DNA from: Mogibacterium sp.
GTDB lineage: Bacteria; Bacillota; Clostridia; Peptostreptococcales; Anaerovoracaceae
Direction of reading: 5' to 3'
NCBI GenBank assembly: GCA_017431685.1
Contig: JAFRKO010000022.1
Location: 1-60,021, forward strand
Length of the DNA stretch: 60,021 nt
Below are positions 20,640 to 29,484 of this stretch, in pieces. Each line of letters starts with the position of its first letter. Within the stretch, counting starts at the first letter, position 1. The notes under the pieces are model-generated. The model ran no database searches, was not told where the DNA came from, and saw nothing but the letters and a program-made list of their open reading frames with translations. The position numbers and the translations under genes are program-made.

Positions 20640-21809
20640 TTACTTAACCGGAACGTATACGCCGTTCTCGATGACCATAGCGTTCGGAGTCTTGTTGACT
20701 TCGCCTGCCTCGTTCCACTGCATCTCTGCACCGGTAACTCCGCTTGCTGTGAAGTCGCCTGCGAATACCTTGATGAGTGCTTCGCAGATATCCTCGTGTG
20801 ATGCTGATGCATCGAGACCAGCTTCGTTCATTGCCTTGTATACAGCGTATACGCAGTCATATGCGTCAGCTGCGAACTGGTTAGGCTCTTCGCCGTAAGC
20901 TTCCTTGTATGCTGCTACGAAGTTCTGTGTAGCTTCGTCCTCAGCTGTAGCGATGAACGGTGTCAGGAGCATAACGCCCTCTGCCAGCTTTGTATCGAAT
21001 CCCTCAAGTGTGAGGATTCCGTCCATACCGTCAACTCCGAAGAATGTTGGAGCGTATCCGATCTTGTCTGCCTGGATCAGGATGTTCGAAGCCGGTGTGT
21101 AGTAGATTGGCAGGAAGACGAAGTCTGCGCCTGCGTTCTTCATGCTGTTGATCTGAGCCTGGAAGTCTGTGTTGGCATCATCAGAGAATGCCTCTACTGC
21201 TACGAGCTTCTTGCCTGCTGCTTCATATTCTGCTTTGAACTTGTCGAAGATTCCTGCGGAGTAGTCGGATGCGTTGTTGTAGATAACTCCAACCTTAGCA
21301 TCTGCCATGTTTGCTACTACCCAGTCAGCTGCAGCGACACCCTGGTTAGGGTCGGAGAAGCAGAGCTGGAATACGTTGTCCTTACCCTCTGTAACTGCTA
21401 CCTGGGAAGCTGAAGGTGTGAGCTCGAAAACTCTGTCTTCAAATGCCTTTTCGGAAGCTGCTACGCAGGAACCGGATGTTGTGGATCCGATGAACACCTT
21501 CATTCCGTCATCCATCAGCTTGTTATAAGCGTTAACTGCCTTCTCGCCGTCAGCTTCATCATCCTCTGCCTGCCATGCAAGCTGGATGCCGTCAGGATTT
21601 GCTGCGTTGATCTCATCAACCGCGAGCTGTCCGCCGTTCTTTACTGCATTTCCGTAAATAGCAGCAGGTCCTGTGAGAGGCCCTGTATTACCGAGCAATA
21701 CCGGGCCAGCTTCTCCCGAATCACTGCTTCCACCGCCACATGCTGCCAGCATGAATGCCATCATGCAGGAGAGTGCTACAACTACGACTTTTGTCCATGT
21801 CTTTTTCAT
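20640..21809 (-). CDS. livK: branched-chain amino acid-binding lipoprotein LivK
   Basis: A 389-residue periplasmic-binding-type receptor (type I fold) with a lipoprotein signal ending LAAC at about residue 24 and a short Gly/Ser linker. GPAAIYGNAVKNGGQLAVDEIN is the typical start of the binding domain. It would capture Leu, Ile, Val or related amino acids and deliver them to LivHM. It is the first structural gene of the operon, about 145 bases after a hydrophobic leader ORF. Confidence 0.94.
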   Translation of the reverse strand: MKKTWTKVVVVALSCMMAFMLAACGGGSSDSGEAGPVLLGNTGPLTGPAAIYGNAVKNGGQLAVDEINAANPDGIQLAWQAEDDEADGEKAVNAYNKLMDDGMKVFIGSTTSGSCVAASEKAFEDRVFELTPSASQVAVTEGKDNVFQLCFSDPNQGVAAADWVVANMADAKVGVIYNNASDYSAGIFDKFKAEYEAAGKKLVAVEAFSDDANTDFQAQINSMKNAGADFVFLPIYYTPASNILIQADKIGYAPTFFGVDGMDGILTLEGFDTKLAEGVMLLTPFIATAEDEATQNFVAAYKEAYGEEPNQFAADAYDCVYAVYKAMNEAGLDASASHEDICEALIKVFAGDFTASGVTGAEMQWNEAGEVNKTPNAMVIENGVYVPVK

Positions 21810-21895
21810 TTTCTTTCTCCCTTTCTCTTCTGATTATTGGATCTGACTGTGTTATAGTTGATAGTTGCCTGTTTGCCTTAGCCGGGCATTTAATA

Positions 21896-21915
21896 AGCCC
21901 GCATTGCTGCGGGCT
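21896..21915 (-). terminator. leader terminator-like hairpin before livK
   Basis: On the minus strand an 8-bp stem AGCCCGCA/TGCGGGCT with loop GCAA is followed by TATTAAAT, a weak U-rich tail. It lies 38 bases after the leader ORF stop and 87 bases before livK. The 3' arm (21897-21901) could instead pair with GCCCG at 21883-21887, giving two mutually exclusive hairpins. Confidence 0.6.
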
Positions 21916-21952
21916 CCCAAGCTCAGGTTTATGACCTTTGTACTCAATCGCC

Positions 21953-22039
21953 CTACAGCATAACATCGCCCTCTACCAGTCTTACGACCAGAAGGACGCT
22001 GATAATACCGATGACGATAATGCTTGAGCTAAAGTACAT
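21953..22039 (-). CDS. Ile/Val/Leu-rich leader peptide of the liv operon
   Basis: A 28-residue ORF, MYFSSSIIVIGIISVLLVV followed by RLVEGDVML. Fifteen of the 28 residues are Ile, Val or Leu, concentrated in one run. AGGAGA lies five bases before the ATG, and a consensus promoter starts transcription about 30 bases upstream. A terminator-like hairpin lies between it and livK. The closest known analogues are the ilv leader peptides of enterobacteria and actinobacteria, in which ribosome stalling at scarce branched-chain charged tRNAs prevents termination. The alternative is a short single-span membrane peptide, which the composition would also allow. A leader role is favoured because the operon transports these same amino acids. 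Confidence 0.7.
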   Translation of the reverse strand: MYFSSSIIVIGIISVLLVVRLVEGDVML

Positions 22040-22077
22040 ATGGTCTCCTTTTGTGCACAGGTTTTGTATACAGTGCG

Positions 22078-22106
22078 ATTATAGTATTGTGAAGATTGTG
22101 TGTCAA
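22078..22106 (-). promoter_or_regulatory. consensus sigma-A promoter of the liv operon
   Basis: TTGACA (22101-22106 on the minus strand), a 17-base spacer and TATAAT (22078-22083): both hexamers match consensus exactly. Such a strong promoter fits control by attenuation downstream rather than by weak initiation. Confidence 0.9.
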
Positions 22107-22190
22107 CCTTTTTGTGAAAAAAGTCAATTTTCGGGCTCTAAATTGTGTACATTATACAAAACAATCGGTTTTTGTATATAAAAACACAAA

Positions 22191-22213
22191 AAACCTCCCA
22201 AAAAGGGAGGTTT
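22191..22213 (-). terminator. terminator after the phosphoribosyltransferase gene
   Basis: AAACCTCCC (22191-22199) pairs perfectly with GGGAGGTTT (22205-22213), and the minus strand continues TTTGTGTTTTTATA. It insulates the gene from the liv promoter 85 bases further on. Confidence 0.88.
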
Positions 22214-22239
22214 AATCGCGTTGTTTTTGTTCTCTTAAA

Positions 22240-22788
22240 CTATTGCGGAGTACCGTCCGAATTGAAGAGTGGCAGATATTCAAGGAAAGTGATATCTGTG
22301 CGGTCAGCCGCTTCTCCCTCGGCAAGTACGGTAAACTTGCCTACGATTTCTCCGCCGACAGTCTCAACCAGAGTCTCGAGAGCTGCGAGGGATTCGCCCG
22401 TGCTTATAACATCATCGACGATCAACGTGCGTTTCCCCTGAATATGTTCTCTCTCATCTCTTCCGAGGCAAAGTGTCTGAACGTGGTCTGTAGTGATCGA
22501 ATTGACCTGGACCTTTACGACATCCTGCATGTAAAGCTTTGCTCCCTTACGGGCTACGATATATGGCTTTCCGGACTGGCGTGCCATCTCATAGCACAGC
22601 GGAATGCCTTTGCTCTCTGCAGTGATGAGTACGTCGAACTCAGGAGCCTGCTTCAGGAGGTCGCGCGCTGCTGCCTCAGTTATCTCTACATCATTGAACA
22701 TAATGAAACCTGCGATATACAGGTCGTCTGTGACCTTGCAGAGCGGCAGATGCCTCTCGAGGCCCGCTATAGTCATCTTATAATCCAT
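22240..22788 (-). CDS. purine-type phosphoribosyltransferase (adenine/xanthine PRT family)
   Basis: A 182-residue type I phosphoribosyltransferase that should transfer ribose-5-phosphate from PRPP to a purine base. The PRPP loop TLIVDDVISTGESL lies at about residues 121-134; LITAESKGIPL and KPYIVARKGAKLYM are further family segments. Length and these motifs suggest adenine or xanthine PRT; which base is used cannot be decided by eye, so no symbol is given. No purine riboswitch fits in the 89-base gap upstream. It is monocistronic or follows the sortase gene. Confidence 0.8.
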   Translation of the reverse strand: MDYKMTIAGLERHLPLCKVTDDLYIAGFIMFNDVEITEAAARDLLKQAPEFDVLITAESKGIPLCYEMARQSGKPYIVARKGAKLYMQDVVKVQVNSITTDHVQTLCLGRDEREHIQGKRTLIVDDVISTGESLAALETLVETVGGEIVGKFTVLAEGEAADRTDITFLEYLPLFNSDGTPQ

Positions 22789-22825
22789 GTCATTTCCTTT
22801 CGATTAACACATTACCAACAGAAAG

Positions 22826-22831
22826 ATTTTA
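22826..22831 (-). promoter_or_regulatory. possible extended -10 ahead of the phosphoribosyltransferase
   Basis: The minus strand reads TGA-TAAAAT about 38 bases before the ATG, in an AT-rich gap. No clear -35 was found. Confidence 0.3.
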
Positions 22832-22877
22832 TCACAACACACAATAGTTTTGTAGTATTTTTGTTTCCTCAGGCTAT

Positions 22878-23627
22878 CTATTCAAGCGGAACCATCTTGC
22901 ATACGATTATGTATCGCGCGTCTTCAAACTCATATGCGCATGTTGAGAGCATCACCAGCCTGTCTTCAGTGGTGACCTCCACATCCGTTGTGTAACTGGC
23001 AAGGCTTTCAGCCAGATTTAAATACATCTGCTTGTCTTCCTCGCTATAGATATTGGTCAGATAAATGTTGCTGTCCGCCGGTTCGTTCAGAAATGCCCAG
23101 ATCTCAAGATCGAAAGCCCCTTCCGGAGTTATAAGCTTAAGCTTCGGATTTTTTTTGCAGTACTCGGGATCCCTGAGTTCCTTAAGACACGCAAACATTG
23201 TGCCGTCTTTCATATGGTGCCCGTATACTATCGTATTGAACTGCCTGAACGGAGCTTCTGTAATGCAGTCAGCAAACAGTGTACCGCAGCCGCCCCAGGT
23301 GCGGTCAAACAGCATGCTCAGGTACATTTCGTTATTCTCTCCCTGCACCACCGGATAGTCTATTATCGTATCCTTGTAGTAAAGCCAGCCAATGACATCC
23401 GGATTGATCTTTCTGAGCGCATCAAAATCCACACCGGTTGCCAGATTCCCTGCCTGCTCGGCTATATTACTGTAAACCGACCTGTCAGCGAGATAACCTT
23501 TTACTATCTTATAGACATTCCAGCCCGATACAAGCATTATGCCCACAAGGCATATCATGATTATATTTCTGGATATGCGTCTTATCTTTTTACCTGTTGA
23601 AGGTGTTTTTTTTGTTTTTTCGTCCAT
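22878..23627 (-). CDS. class B sortase
   Basis: A 249-residue membrane-anchored transpeptidase. A basic N-terminus is followed by one membrane segment (about residues 22-42). The catalytic His is in YGHHMKDGTMF, the Cys in LSTCAYE and the Arg in EDARYIIVCK near the end, as in SrtB-type enzymes. No protein in the window carries a recognisable sorting signal, so the substrate is encoded elsewhere. It is 32 bases downstream of the phosphohexomutase gene. Confidence 0.9.
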   Translation of the reverse strand: MDEKTKKTPSTGKKIRRISRNIIMICLVGIMLVSGWNVYKIVKGYLADRSVYSNIAEQAGNLATGVDFDALRKINPDVIGWLYYKDTIIDYPVVQGENNEMYLSMLFDRTWGGCGTLFADCITEAPFRQFNTIVYGHHMKDGTMFACLKELRDPEYCKKNPKLKLITPEGAFDLEIWAFLNEPADSNIYLTNIYSEEDKQMYLNLAESLASYTTDVEVTTEDRLVMLSTCAYEFEDARYIIVCKMVPLE

Positions 23628-23659
23628 TATCCTGTTTCATCCCCGGTCGGTTTTCGGTC

Positions 23660-25153
23660 CTAAGGGAGCTCAATCTCCTTGTAATCTTTCATAAAATCAT
23701 AGATGGCAGCCAGAGCCCTGTCAACACCTCCGGCATTCTCCGACTCAATATTGAGCGGCATAACAGGATCATGGAGTGACATCCTCAACAGGAACCATCC
23801 TTTGTATCCGTCAAGATCGTAGTTGACCCTCACGCCCTCGTAGTTTGGCTCTACCACCTCCAGGCTGTTTGAATACTCAGCCCACTTGCTGAAATCCTCG
23901 AGCACGCCTTCAGCGTATTTCCGGAAGTCTTCAGCCTTTATCTTCAGTCTTACTTCTTTCGATTCTGCCGGCGATTCCAGACCCTCAAGGAGAGACATGA
24001 TGTCTTTTCCCTGCGCCCTGAGTCTTGCTGCGTTGATTACTATCTGCACTGCAAGGAATGCTCCGTCATCCAGATAATAGTTATCAGAATATGCGGCATG
24101 ACCGGATGTCTCTATCGCCAGAAAAGCCTGCTCTCCCGCAGCGCTGAGTTCTTTTGCCTTGTTTATGACGTTCCTGTAGCCCCTTTTGTATCTCAGATGC
24201 TTAAGCCCAAGCTTCCCTTCGAGGAATTCGTGAAGTTCATTGGACGTGACGCTGTCGGTTACAACCGTTCCGCCCGGATAGTCGTCTGCAGCGAGAGCCG
24301 CGGCAAGAGCTACTATCTCGTTGCGCGCGATCGGAACACCTCCGGGCGCGACAGCTGCTGATCTGTCTCCATCAGTGTCGAATATTATACCGAGATCGGC
24401 GTTATTGTCCTTTACTGCTTTGCATATGGCAGCCATAGCTTCGGCATTTTCCGGGTTAGCCGGATGATTCGGGAAGTGTCCGTCAGGCTCAAGATAGAGG
24501 CTGCCGCTGATATCAGCGCCCATGCGCTCTAGAACTTCTTTCGCAAAGAACCCCGCGGCTCCGTTGCCTGCATCTACAACTATATGCATTCCTTTCAGGT
24601 ATCCCGGCACATCTCTGAGTCCCATGGATATCATCTGACGGAGGTATGCCGCATACATCATGCGTACATTCGTCTGATTCTTTTCGTAAACACCTCCGAT
24701 AAAGTTATAGCGGCTTGCCAGTCTGAGTATCTCGGCAATATCTTCCTTATCAGTACCGCCTTCAGCTGTGAAGAATTTGAATCCGTTCCTTTCATATGGC
24801 AGATGGCTGGCAGTGATCATTATAGCCCCGTCAAATTCAAACTGAGGCATCACGGTAGCCATGAACATAGCAGGAGTAGTCGCAAGCCCTGCATCATAGC
24901 CTTCAGCACCCCACAGCGCTATAGCTTCAAGCACGCCCTCCTTAAGCTCATCACCCGACAGTCTTGGATCCTGTCCTACGCAGATCTTCAGCATCACAGG
25001 GTTCTTCTGTACCTTTTTGGAAAGCCAGTATACAAACGAACCTGTAATCTGACCTGCAACCTCTCTGGTAAGATTTACCTCAGGCCCGCCTTCAGTCTGT
25101 ATAGCGACCCCGCGGATATCACTTCCGTTCTGCAGTTTTTTAAAATCTATCAT
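23660..25153 (-). CDS. phosphomannomutase/phosphoglucomutase family protein
   Basis: A 497-residue alpha-D-phosphohexomutase. The phosphoserine loop is in MITASHLPYERNGFKF (about residue 103) and the metal-binding loop is IFDTDGDRSA. The open frame extends 12 codons further, but the ATG at 25153 has AGGAGAGG at good spacing and a natural N-terminus (MIDFKKLQNGSDIRG). It interconverts hexose 1- and 6-phosphates. It could link Leloir-derived glucose-1-phosphate to glycolysis or feed cell-wall sugars; the true sugar is not known. Confidence 0.9.
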   Translation of the reverse strand: MIDFKKLQNGSDIRGVAIQTEGGPEVNLTREVAGQITGSFVYWLSKKVQKNPVMLKICVGQDPRLSGDELKEGVLEAIALWGAEGYDAGLATTPAMFMATVMPQFEFDGAIMITASHLPYERNGFKFFTAEGGTDKEDIAEILRLASRYNFIGGVYEKNQTNVRMMYAAYLRQMISMGLRDVPGYLKGMHIVVDAGNGAAGFFAKEVLERMGADISGSLYLEPDGHFPNHPANPENAEAMAAICKAVKDNNADLGIIFDTDGDRSAAVAPGGVPIARNEIVALAAALAADDYPGGTVVTDSVTSNELHEFLEGKLGLKHLRYKRGYRNVINKAKELSAAGEQAFLAIETSGHAAYSDNYYLDDGAFLAVQIVINAARLRAQGKDIMSLLEGLESPAESKEVRLKIKAEDFRKYAEGVLEDFSKWAEYSNSLEVVEPNYEGVRVNYDLDGYKGWFLLRMSLHDPVMPLNIESENAGGVDRALAAIYDFMKDYKEIELP

Positions 25154-25220
25154 TTTTAATGCCTCTCCTTGATTATCCTGACAGGACATATTATTTCATT
25201 GTTATTTTACCATAAAAGAA

Positions 25221-25240
25221 GCAGGGGCAAATGCCCCTGC
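25221..25240 (-). terminator. terminator of the V-ATPase operon
   Basis: GCAGGGGC (25221-25228) and GCCCCTGC (25233-25240) with an AAAT loop form a GC-rich stem, followed on the minus strand by TTCTTTTATGG, 35 bases after the subunit K stop. Confidence 0.88.
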
Positions 25241-25274
25241 ATCAAGATTATTTAACGGATGTTTATATGATAGC

Positions 25275-25709
25275 TTAGCCTGCACTATTGAGCAGCAGCA
25301 GACCGAATACCAGTGTAAACAAAGCTACTGTTTCTACGATACCGATAACGATGAAGTAGTTAGCAGTACCTTTGCCTGTTGCTCCGAGAGCATCAGATGC
25401 AGCAGCTGCGCATCTGCCCTGGAAAAGAGCTGACATTCCGATAGCGAGTCCGCCGAAGAGGCCTACGCCAAGAGCCATGCCGGCATCGCAGTTTGCACTG
25501 TTGATGAAGTTCATCAGCAGGAATCCGTAGATTGTCTGTGTGAGCGGAGCACCGGTGAAAGCGATCATGATAAACGGAGCTGGCTTTCCGGCAGCATAGC
25601 ATTTCTTCCATGCGCCTACCGATGACATACCGGCAAATCCGGCACCAAATGCAGAACCAGCAGCAGATAAACCAAGGGCCGCAGCCATACCTATAAATGC
25701 AAGATTCAT
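25275..25709 (-). CDS. ntpK: V-type ATPase subunit K (proteolipid, c-ring)
   Basis: A 144-residue, four-helix tandem proteolipid, the ion-carrying rotor ring. The second hairpin has the essential Glu (GIVETVALF, about residue 127). The first hairpin carries Gln instead (GAPLTQTIYGF), the usual V-type loss of one carboxylate. The TQ pair, a Gln in ALFQGRCAAA and the Glu correspond by eye to sodium ligands of Enterococcus hirae NtpK, suggesting sodium rather than proton transport (inference). It is the last gene of the operon. Confidence 0.94.
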   Translation of the reverse strand: MNLAFIGMAAALGLSAAGSAFGAGFAGMSSVGAWKKCYAAGKPAPFIMIAFTGAPLTQTIYGFLLMNFINSANCDAGMALGVGLFGGLAIGMSALFQGRCAAAASDALGATGKGTANYFIVIGIVETVALFTLVFGLLLLNSAG

Positions 25710-25725
25710 AATAATTTCTCCTTTT

Positions 25726-27549
25726 CTATTTGTTTAACTTCTTAAATGGTTCATATGGCAGTCCTGTCCACTCGAGGCCGACCTGACCCGAGAACTCGAG
25801 TACGTTCAGACGCACGCCGTGAACGACTACCGACAGGAAACACATTATTATGTTGAGTGCATGGCCTATAAGTACGACCAGTACACCGAGGATTATCAGA
25901 GGGCCGTGCATACCTGCCGCGATTCCGTTGAAGCTCTGTGAAATCGCAACACCGGCCATACCGACTGCAAACAGTCTTATGTAACTCATTACATTTCCGA
26001 AGCAGCTTATCGTATCCAGGAAGTCCGTAAATGCATTTGCCAGACCTGCTTTAAGCCCCTGTCCGAAGGTCTTGTCAGGTGACATTCCACCGAACAGCAG
26101 CACAAGGACGAACGCAACGCCGATCAGAGCAAACACCGGCACAAGGCTGATGTTTTCATGGATGACCAGGTTGAGCGCCAGCAGGTACATCGCTACTACA
26201 GCGATAGCCCAGCCTAAGTTTGAAACCCATGACAGATCCTTTTTAGGAATCTTCTCCTTAATAGCAAGGATGGATCCGAGTACCATCTGTATCGCGCCTA
26301 TTGAGAACGAGAACTTCATTATCGCGTTCTGAGTCACATTCGAAGTAAGTCCAAAGTACTCCGGATATGTGGCCAGGCTCGGTATTACGAGGTTTTTAAG
26401 CAACGGCACCTTCATGGCGCTTTCCATTCCGAACCACGTACCGGTAACAGCTCCCCATATTATGGTTGCTATCGACAGCACGAAGAGCAGGAATGTGACT
26501 GTGCTTCCCTCCTTCTGCTTTATCCTGAGTGCGATCGTTCCGATCAGAATGAGCACACCGTAACCTCCGTCTCCGATTATCATCGCGAAGAACAGTGTGA
26601 AGAACAGGAAGAACCAGAGCGATACATCCTGCTCTCTGTAGCCAGGCAGAACGCCGAGTATGTTGAATACCGGCTCGATGAGTTTCGACACCTTGTTGAA
26701 ACGAAGCTTAGTAGGTATCATGTCATCGTCTTCGGCTACATCATCTGCCGCCCACGCGCAGCTTTTCTCTGCTGCCATGGCTTTGACCTTATCGAGTTCG
26801 ACTTCAGGGACATAACCGGATATCCACACGAAGTCATCATCCCCCTGAGCAGTAGCATTTGCCGATGAGTAGTTAACCTCATTCTGCACCTTGAACAGCT
26901 GATCTTTAAAGCTGGCGTCATAGATGGATGCGGCTTTAAGAGTATCGTCACATTCAGCTATGCCTTTCCTGGCATCTTCAATCTTTTGCTCAAGCTCGCT
27001 TATGCTGCTTTCACCAGGTATAAACTCGGTTGCCTGAATGGATGCAGGAAGTGTTCCGAAGACAGCTACCGCATCCTGCTTATCGACAGGAGCGAGATGA
27101 ATGTACCGCACGTCTTCTTCGGCCTGAAGAGCCTGGAATTCTTTGCTGCCCATGCGATAGAAGTGGAAATCGTAGCCGGCTTCCTTAAGATCTTTCAGCT
27201 CAGCAGGTGAAAACTCACCCCATGCTCCGATCCTGTCTATCTCTGTGTTGGCAGCACTTATCTCCTGCCCCAGGGCCGACTTGCGGTCTATTGCCTCAAG
27301 CACCCCATCGTACATTGTTTTAAATTCATCGTCTGTGAGGACCTCGCTGGCCTGTGCCTGTTTAGGATCGGCATAGTCCTTAAGGGCCATTTCCGTCTTT
27401 GACAGTGTCTGGAAGCGATCGGTTACCTCACGGTCCGCACTTTGTTTTTCAGCGAGATGCAATACGCCAATATCTCTAAGGCCTTTCAGCATCTCATCTT
27501 TAGCAGAGGCAGTTGTGACGATGTGCACCATTTTCATTTTTTCTACCAT
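25726..27549 (-). CDS. ntpI: V-type ATPase subunit I (stator membrane subunit a)
   Basis: A 607-residue subunit. About 290 N-terminal soluble residues, partly coiled coil, connect to the peripheral stalk. The C-terminal half has about seven to eight membrane segments forming the ion half-channels against the K ring. GGAGG lies seven bases before the ATG at 27549. MSYIRLFAVGMAGVAIS contains the conserved Arg needed for ion transfer. The gene lies between subunits D and K. Confidence 0.93.
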   Translation of the reverse strand: MVEKMKMVHIVTTASAKDEMLKGLRDIGVLHLAEKQSADREVTDRFQTLSKTEMALKDYADPKQAQASEVLTDDEFKTMYDGVLEAIDRKSALGQEISAANTEIDRIGAWGEFSPAELKDLKEAGYDFHFYRMGSKEFQALQAEEDVRYIHLAPVDKQDAVAVFGTLPASIQATEFIPGESSISELEQKIEDARKGIAECDDTLKAASIYDASFKDQLFKVQNEVNYSSANATAQGDDDFVWISGYVPEVELDKVKAMAAEKSCAWAADDVAEDDDMIPTKLRFNKVSKLIEPVFNILGVLPGYREQDVSLWFFLFFTLFFAMIIGDGGYGVLILIGTIALRIKQKEGSTVTFLLFVLSIATIIWGAVTGTWFGMESAMKVPLLKNLVIPSLATYPEYFGLTSNVTQNAIMKFSFSIGAIQMVLGSILAIKEKIPKKDLSWVSNLGWAIAVVAMYLLALNLVIHENISLVPVFALIGVAFVLVLLFGGMSPDKTFGQGLKAGLANAFTDFLDTISCFGNVMSYIRLFAVGMAGVAISQSFNGIAAGMHGPLIILGVLVVLIGHALNIIMCFLSVVVHGVRLNVLEFSGQVGLEWTGLPYEPFKKLNK

Positions 27550-27551
27550 CG

Positions 27552-28160
27552 CTATACCTCCACTAATTTCTTCTTTGAGATCTTGCCGCGGACTACCGCC
27601 GCCGTCTGCTGGTCACCAAGGTATACCTGGATGACACGGATATTCTCCTTGGCTTCAGGGATCTTGACCTTTTCAAACAGGTTTACCCTCTGTGAAGTCG
27701 TACGGAGTTCTTTTTCCAGAAGCTCTGTCTGCTTCCGGAGTGTTGAGACTAAAGCGTCCAGTATGGCGATCTCACGAAGTTTGAAGACTGCAGTGTCTAC
27801 CCAGAGCGGATAGTCGTCCACATCGTAATTGATGTCTTTGAACGTGAGCTCTTCGAAGGCAGGTATCGTAACACCCGCGATGTTATCGTCTTTGACGATT
27901 ACCCTGTCAGGCTGCACGAGCTGATCAAGTCTTTTCTTTTCTTCAAAGAGTTCGTTTTCTGCGAATACAGCTACCCAATCGTCCAAATCACCGATCATCT
28001 GAATGCGTTCGGCTTCCTTGCGCTCGAGCTCAGCACGTATCCCCATTATTACCGTCTGCAGCTGCTGTTTCTTGAGCTGAAGGGTCGGAAGATAGCGCTG
28101 GAACTGCTTAAGGTTGTCCTTCTGCTTCTTCAGTTCATTCTTTGTAAGTTTGATAGCCAT
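27552..28160 (-). CDS. ntpD: V-type ATPase subunit D (central stalk)
   Basis: A 202-residue coiled-coil protein starting MAIKLTKNELKKQKDNLKQF, typical of subunit D, the rotor shaft inside the A3B3 head. It follows subunit B by 15 bases and precedes subunit I by two. No subunit F gene, its usual partner in Firmicutes operons, is present. Confidence 0.93.
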   Translation of the reverse strand: MAIKLTKNELKKQKDNLKQFQRYLPTLQLKKQQLQTVIMGIRAELERKEAERIQMIGDLDDWVAVFAENELFEEKKRLDQLVQPDRVIVKDDNIAGVTIPAFEELTFKDINYDVDDYPLWVDTAVFKLREIAILDALVSTLRKQTELLEKELRTTSQRVNLFEKVKIPEAKENIRVIQVYLGDQQTAAVVRGKISKKKLVEV

Positions 28161-28175
28161 GACCCGCTCCTTTTG

Positions 28176-29471
28176 TTAGTTCAACGCATCCTTTTTCGGC
28201 CATCTCTCCTCGATCAGACTTGTCTTCATTCCTGTTTCAACAGGGTCGAAGCATTCTGCGAGGATATCCCAACCGAGGTCAAGTGCATCTTCAAGCGGAA
28301 TGTTCACGGAAAGATCCATCATCTTTGACTCGAACATCTCACCATATTTAAGGAGCTTGTCATCCCACTCAGTCATCATGAATCCCATGGATTTCTTCTC
28401 GAGGGATTCCTTGTACTGAGCGTAAAGCTTGATCATACCGTCCATCAGGGCACGGTGGTCATTTCTCGTTTTGCCGTTTACGTTCTGTTTAAGACGTGAC
28501 AGCGATCCGAACGGCTCGATACGGCCGCCCTTGAGGTAGTACTGACCTTCCGTGATATATCCTGTGTTGTCAGGTACCGGGTGAGTTACGTCATCACCAG
28601 GCATCGTTGTAACACCAAGGATAGTGATGGATCCTGCACCTTCGATATCTACTGCCTTTTCATAACGCGAAGCCAGGCAGCTGTAAAGGTCTCCCGGATA
28701 TCCACGGTTCGACGGTACCTGCTCCATCGTGATAGCCATTTCCTTCTGCGCGTCAGCAAAGTTGGTCATGTCTGTCAGAAGTACGAGAACTCTCTTTCCT
28801 GTAAGAGCAAACTGCTCAGCAACTGCCAGCGACATATCTGGCACCAGTGTGCACTCTACGATAGGATCCGCAGCAGTGTGTATGAACATTACCGTGTGGC
28901 TCATGGCTCCGCCCTTCTCGAGGGTATCACGGAATTCCATGTAGTCATCGTATTTGAGTCCCATGCCTCCCAGGATGATGACGTCTACTTCAGCCTGCAT
29001 CGCGATTCTCGAGAGCAGCTGGTTGTAAGGTTCTCCGGAGATGGAGAAGATAGGGAGCTTCTGGCTCTCAACCAGCGTGTTGAAAACGTCGATCATCGGA
29101 ATTCCGGTACGTACCATCTTATTAGGAAGGATACGCTTTGCCGGGTTGAAGGACGGACCTCCGATTGGGATCATGTTCTCGGTCAGAGCCGGTCCGTTGT
29201 CTCTCGGAACTCCCGCACCGTCGAAAATACGGCCGAGCAGGTGGTCAGAGAACGAAACCATCATAGGTCTGCCGAGGAAACGTACAGGGTCAGTGGTGCT
29301 GACGCCCTGTGCGCCGGCGAATACCTGGAGCGAGACGATGTCTTTATCCAGTTTGATTACGTTCGCGTAACTGTCGCCTACGAGAGCAAGGTCGCCGTTC
29401 TTGACGCCAGGCGCACGTACGGTTACTACGTTACCGACTATTGATTCTATTTTTGTATATACTTTTTGCAT
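28176..29471 (-). CDS. ntpB: V-type ATPase subunit B (non-catalytic)
   Basis: A 431-residue nucleotide-binding-fold subunit without a Walker A motif, as expected for B. Family segments include [20 protein letters not shown] and [15 protein letters not shown]. It is shorter than the roughly 460 residues of many B subunits. AGGAGG is upstream. It alternates with subunit A in the catalytic hexamer. Confidence 0.94.
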   Translation of the reverse strand: MQKVYTKIESIVGNVVTVRAPGVKNGDLALVGDSYANVIKLDKDIVSLQVFAGAQGVSTTDPVRFLGRPMMVSFSDHLLGRIFDGAGVPRDNGPALTENMIPIGGPSFNPAKRILPNKMVRTGIPMIDVFNTLVESQKLPIFSISGEPYNQLLSRIAMQAEVDVIILGGMGLKYDDYMEFRDTLEKGGAMSHTVMFIHTAADPIVECTLVPDMSLAVAEQFALTGKRVLVLLTDMTNFADAQKEMAITMEQVPSNRGYPGDLYSCLASRYEKAVDIEGAGSITILGVTTMPGDDVTHPVPDNTGYITEGQYYLKGGRIEPFGSLSRLKQNVNGKTRNDHRALMDGMIKLYAQYKESLEKKSMGFMMTEWDDKLLKYGEMFESKMMDLSVNIPLEDALDLGWDILAECFDPVETGMKTSLIEERWPKKDALN

Positions 29472-29484
29472 GTTCTTCGACCTC

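Noticed and set aside
22107-22140. CodY box upstream of the liv promoter
   Set aside because: AATTTTC is present near 22125, but the rest matches the CodY consensus poorly (about 9 of 15), no better than expected in AT-rich DNA.
22789-22877. Purine riboswitch before the phosphoribosyltransferase
   Set aside because: The gap is only 89 bases, AT-rich, without the conserved three-way junction.
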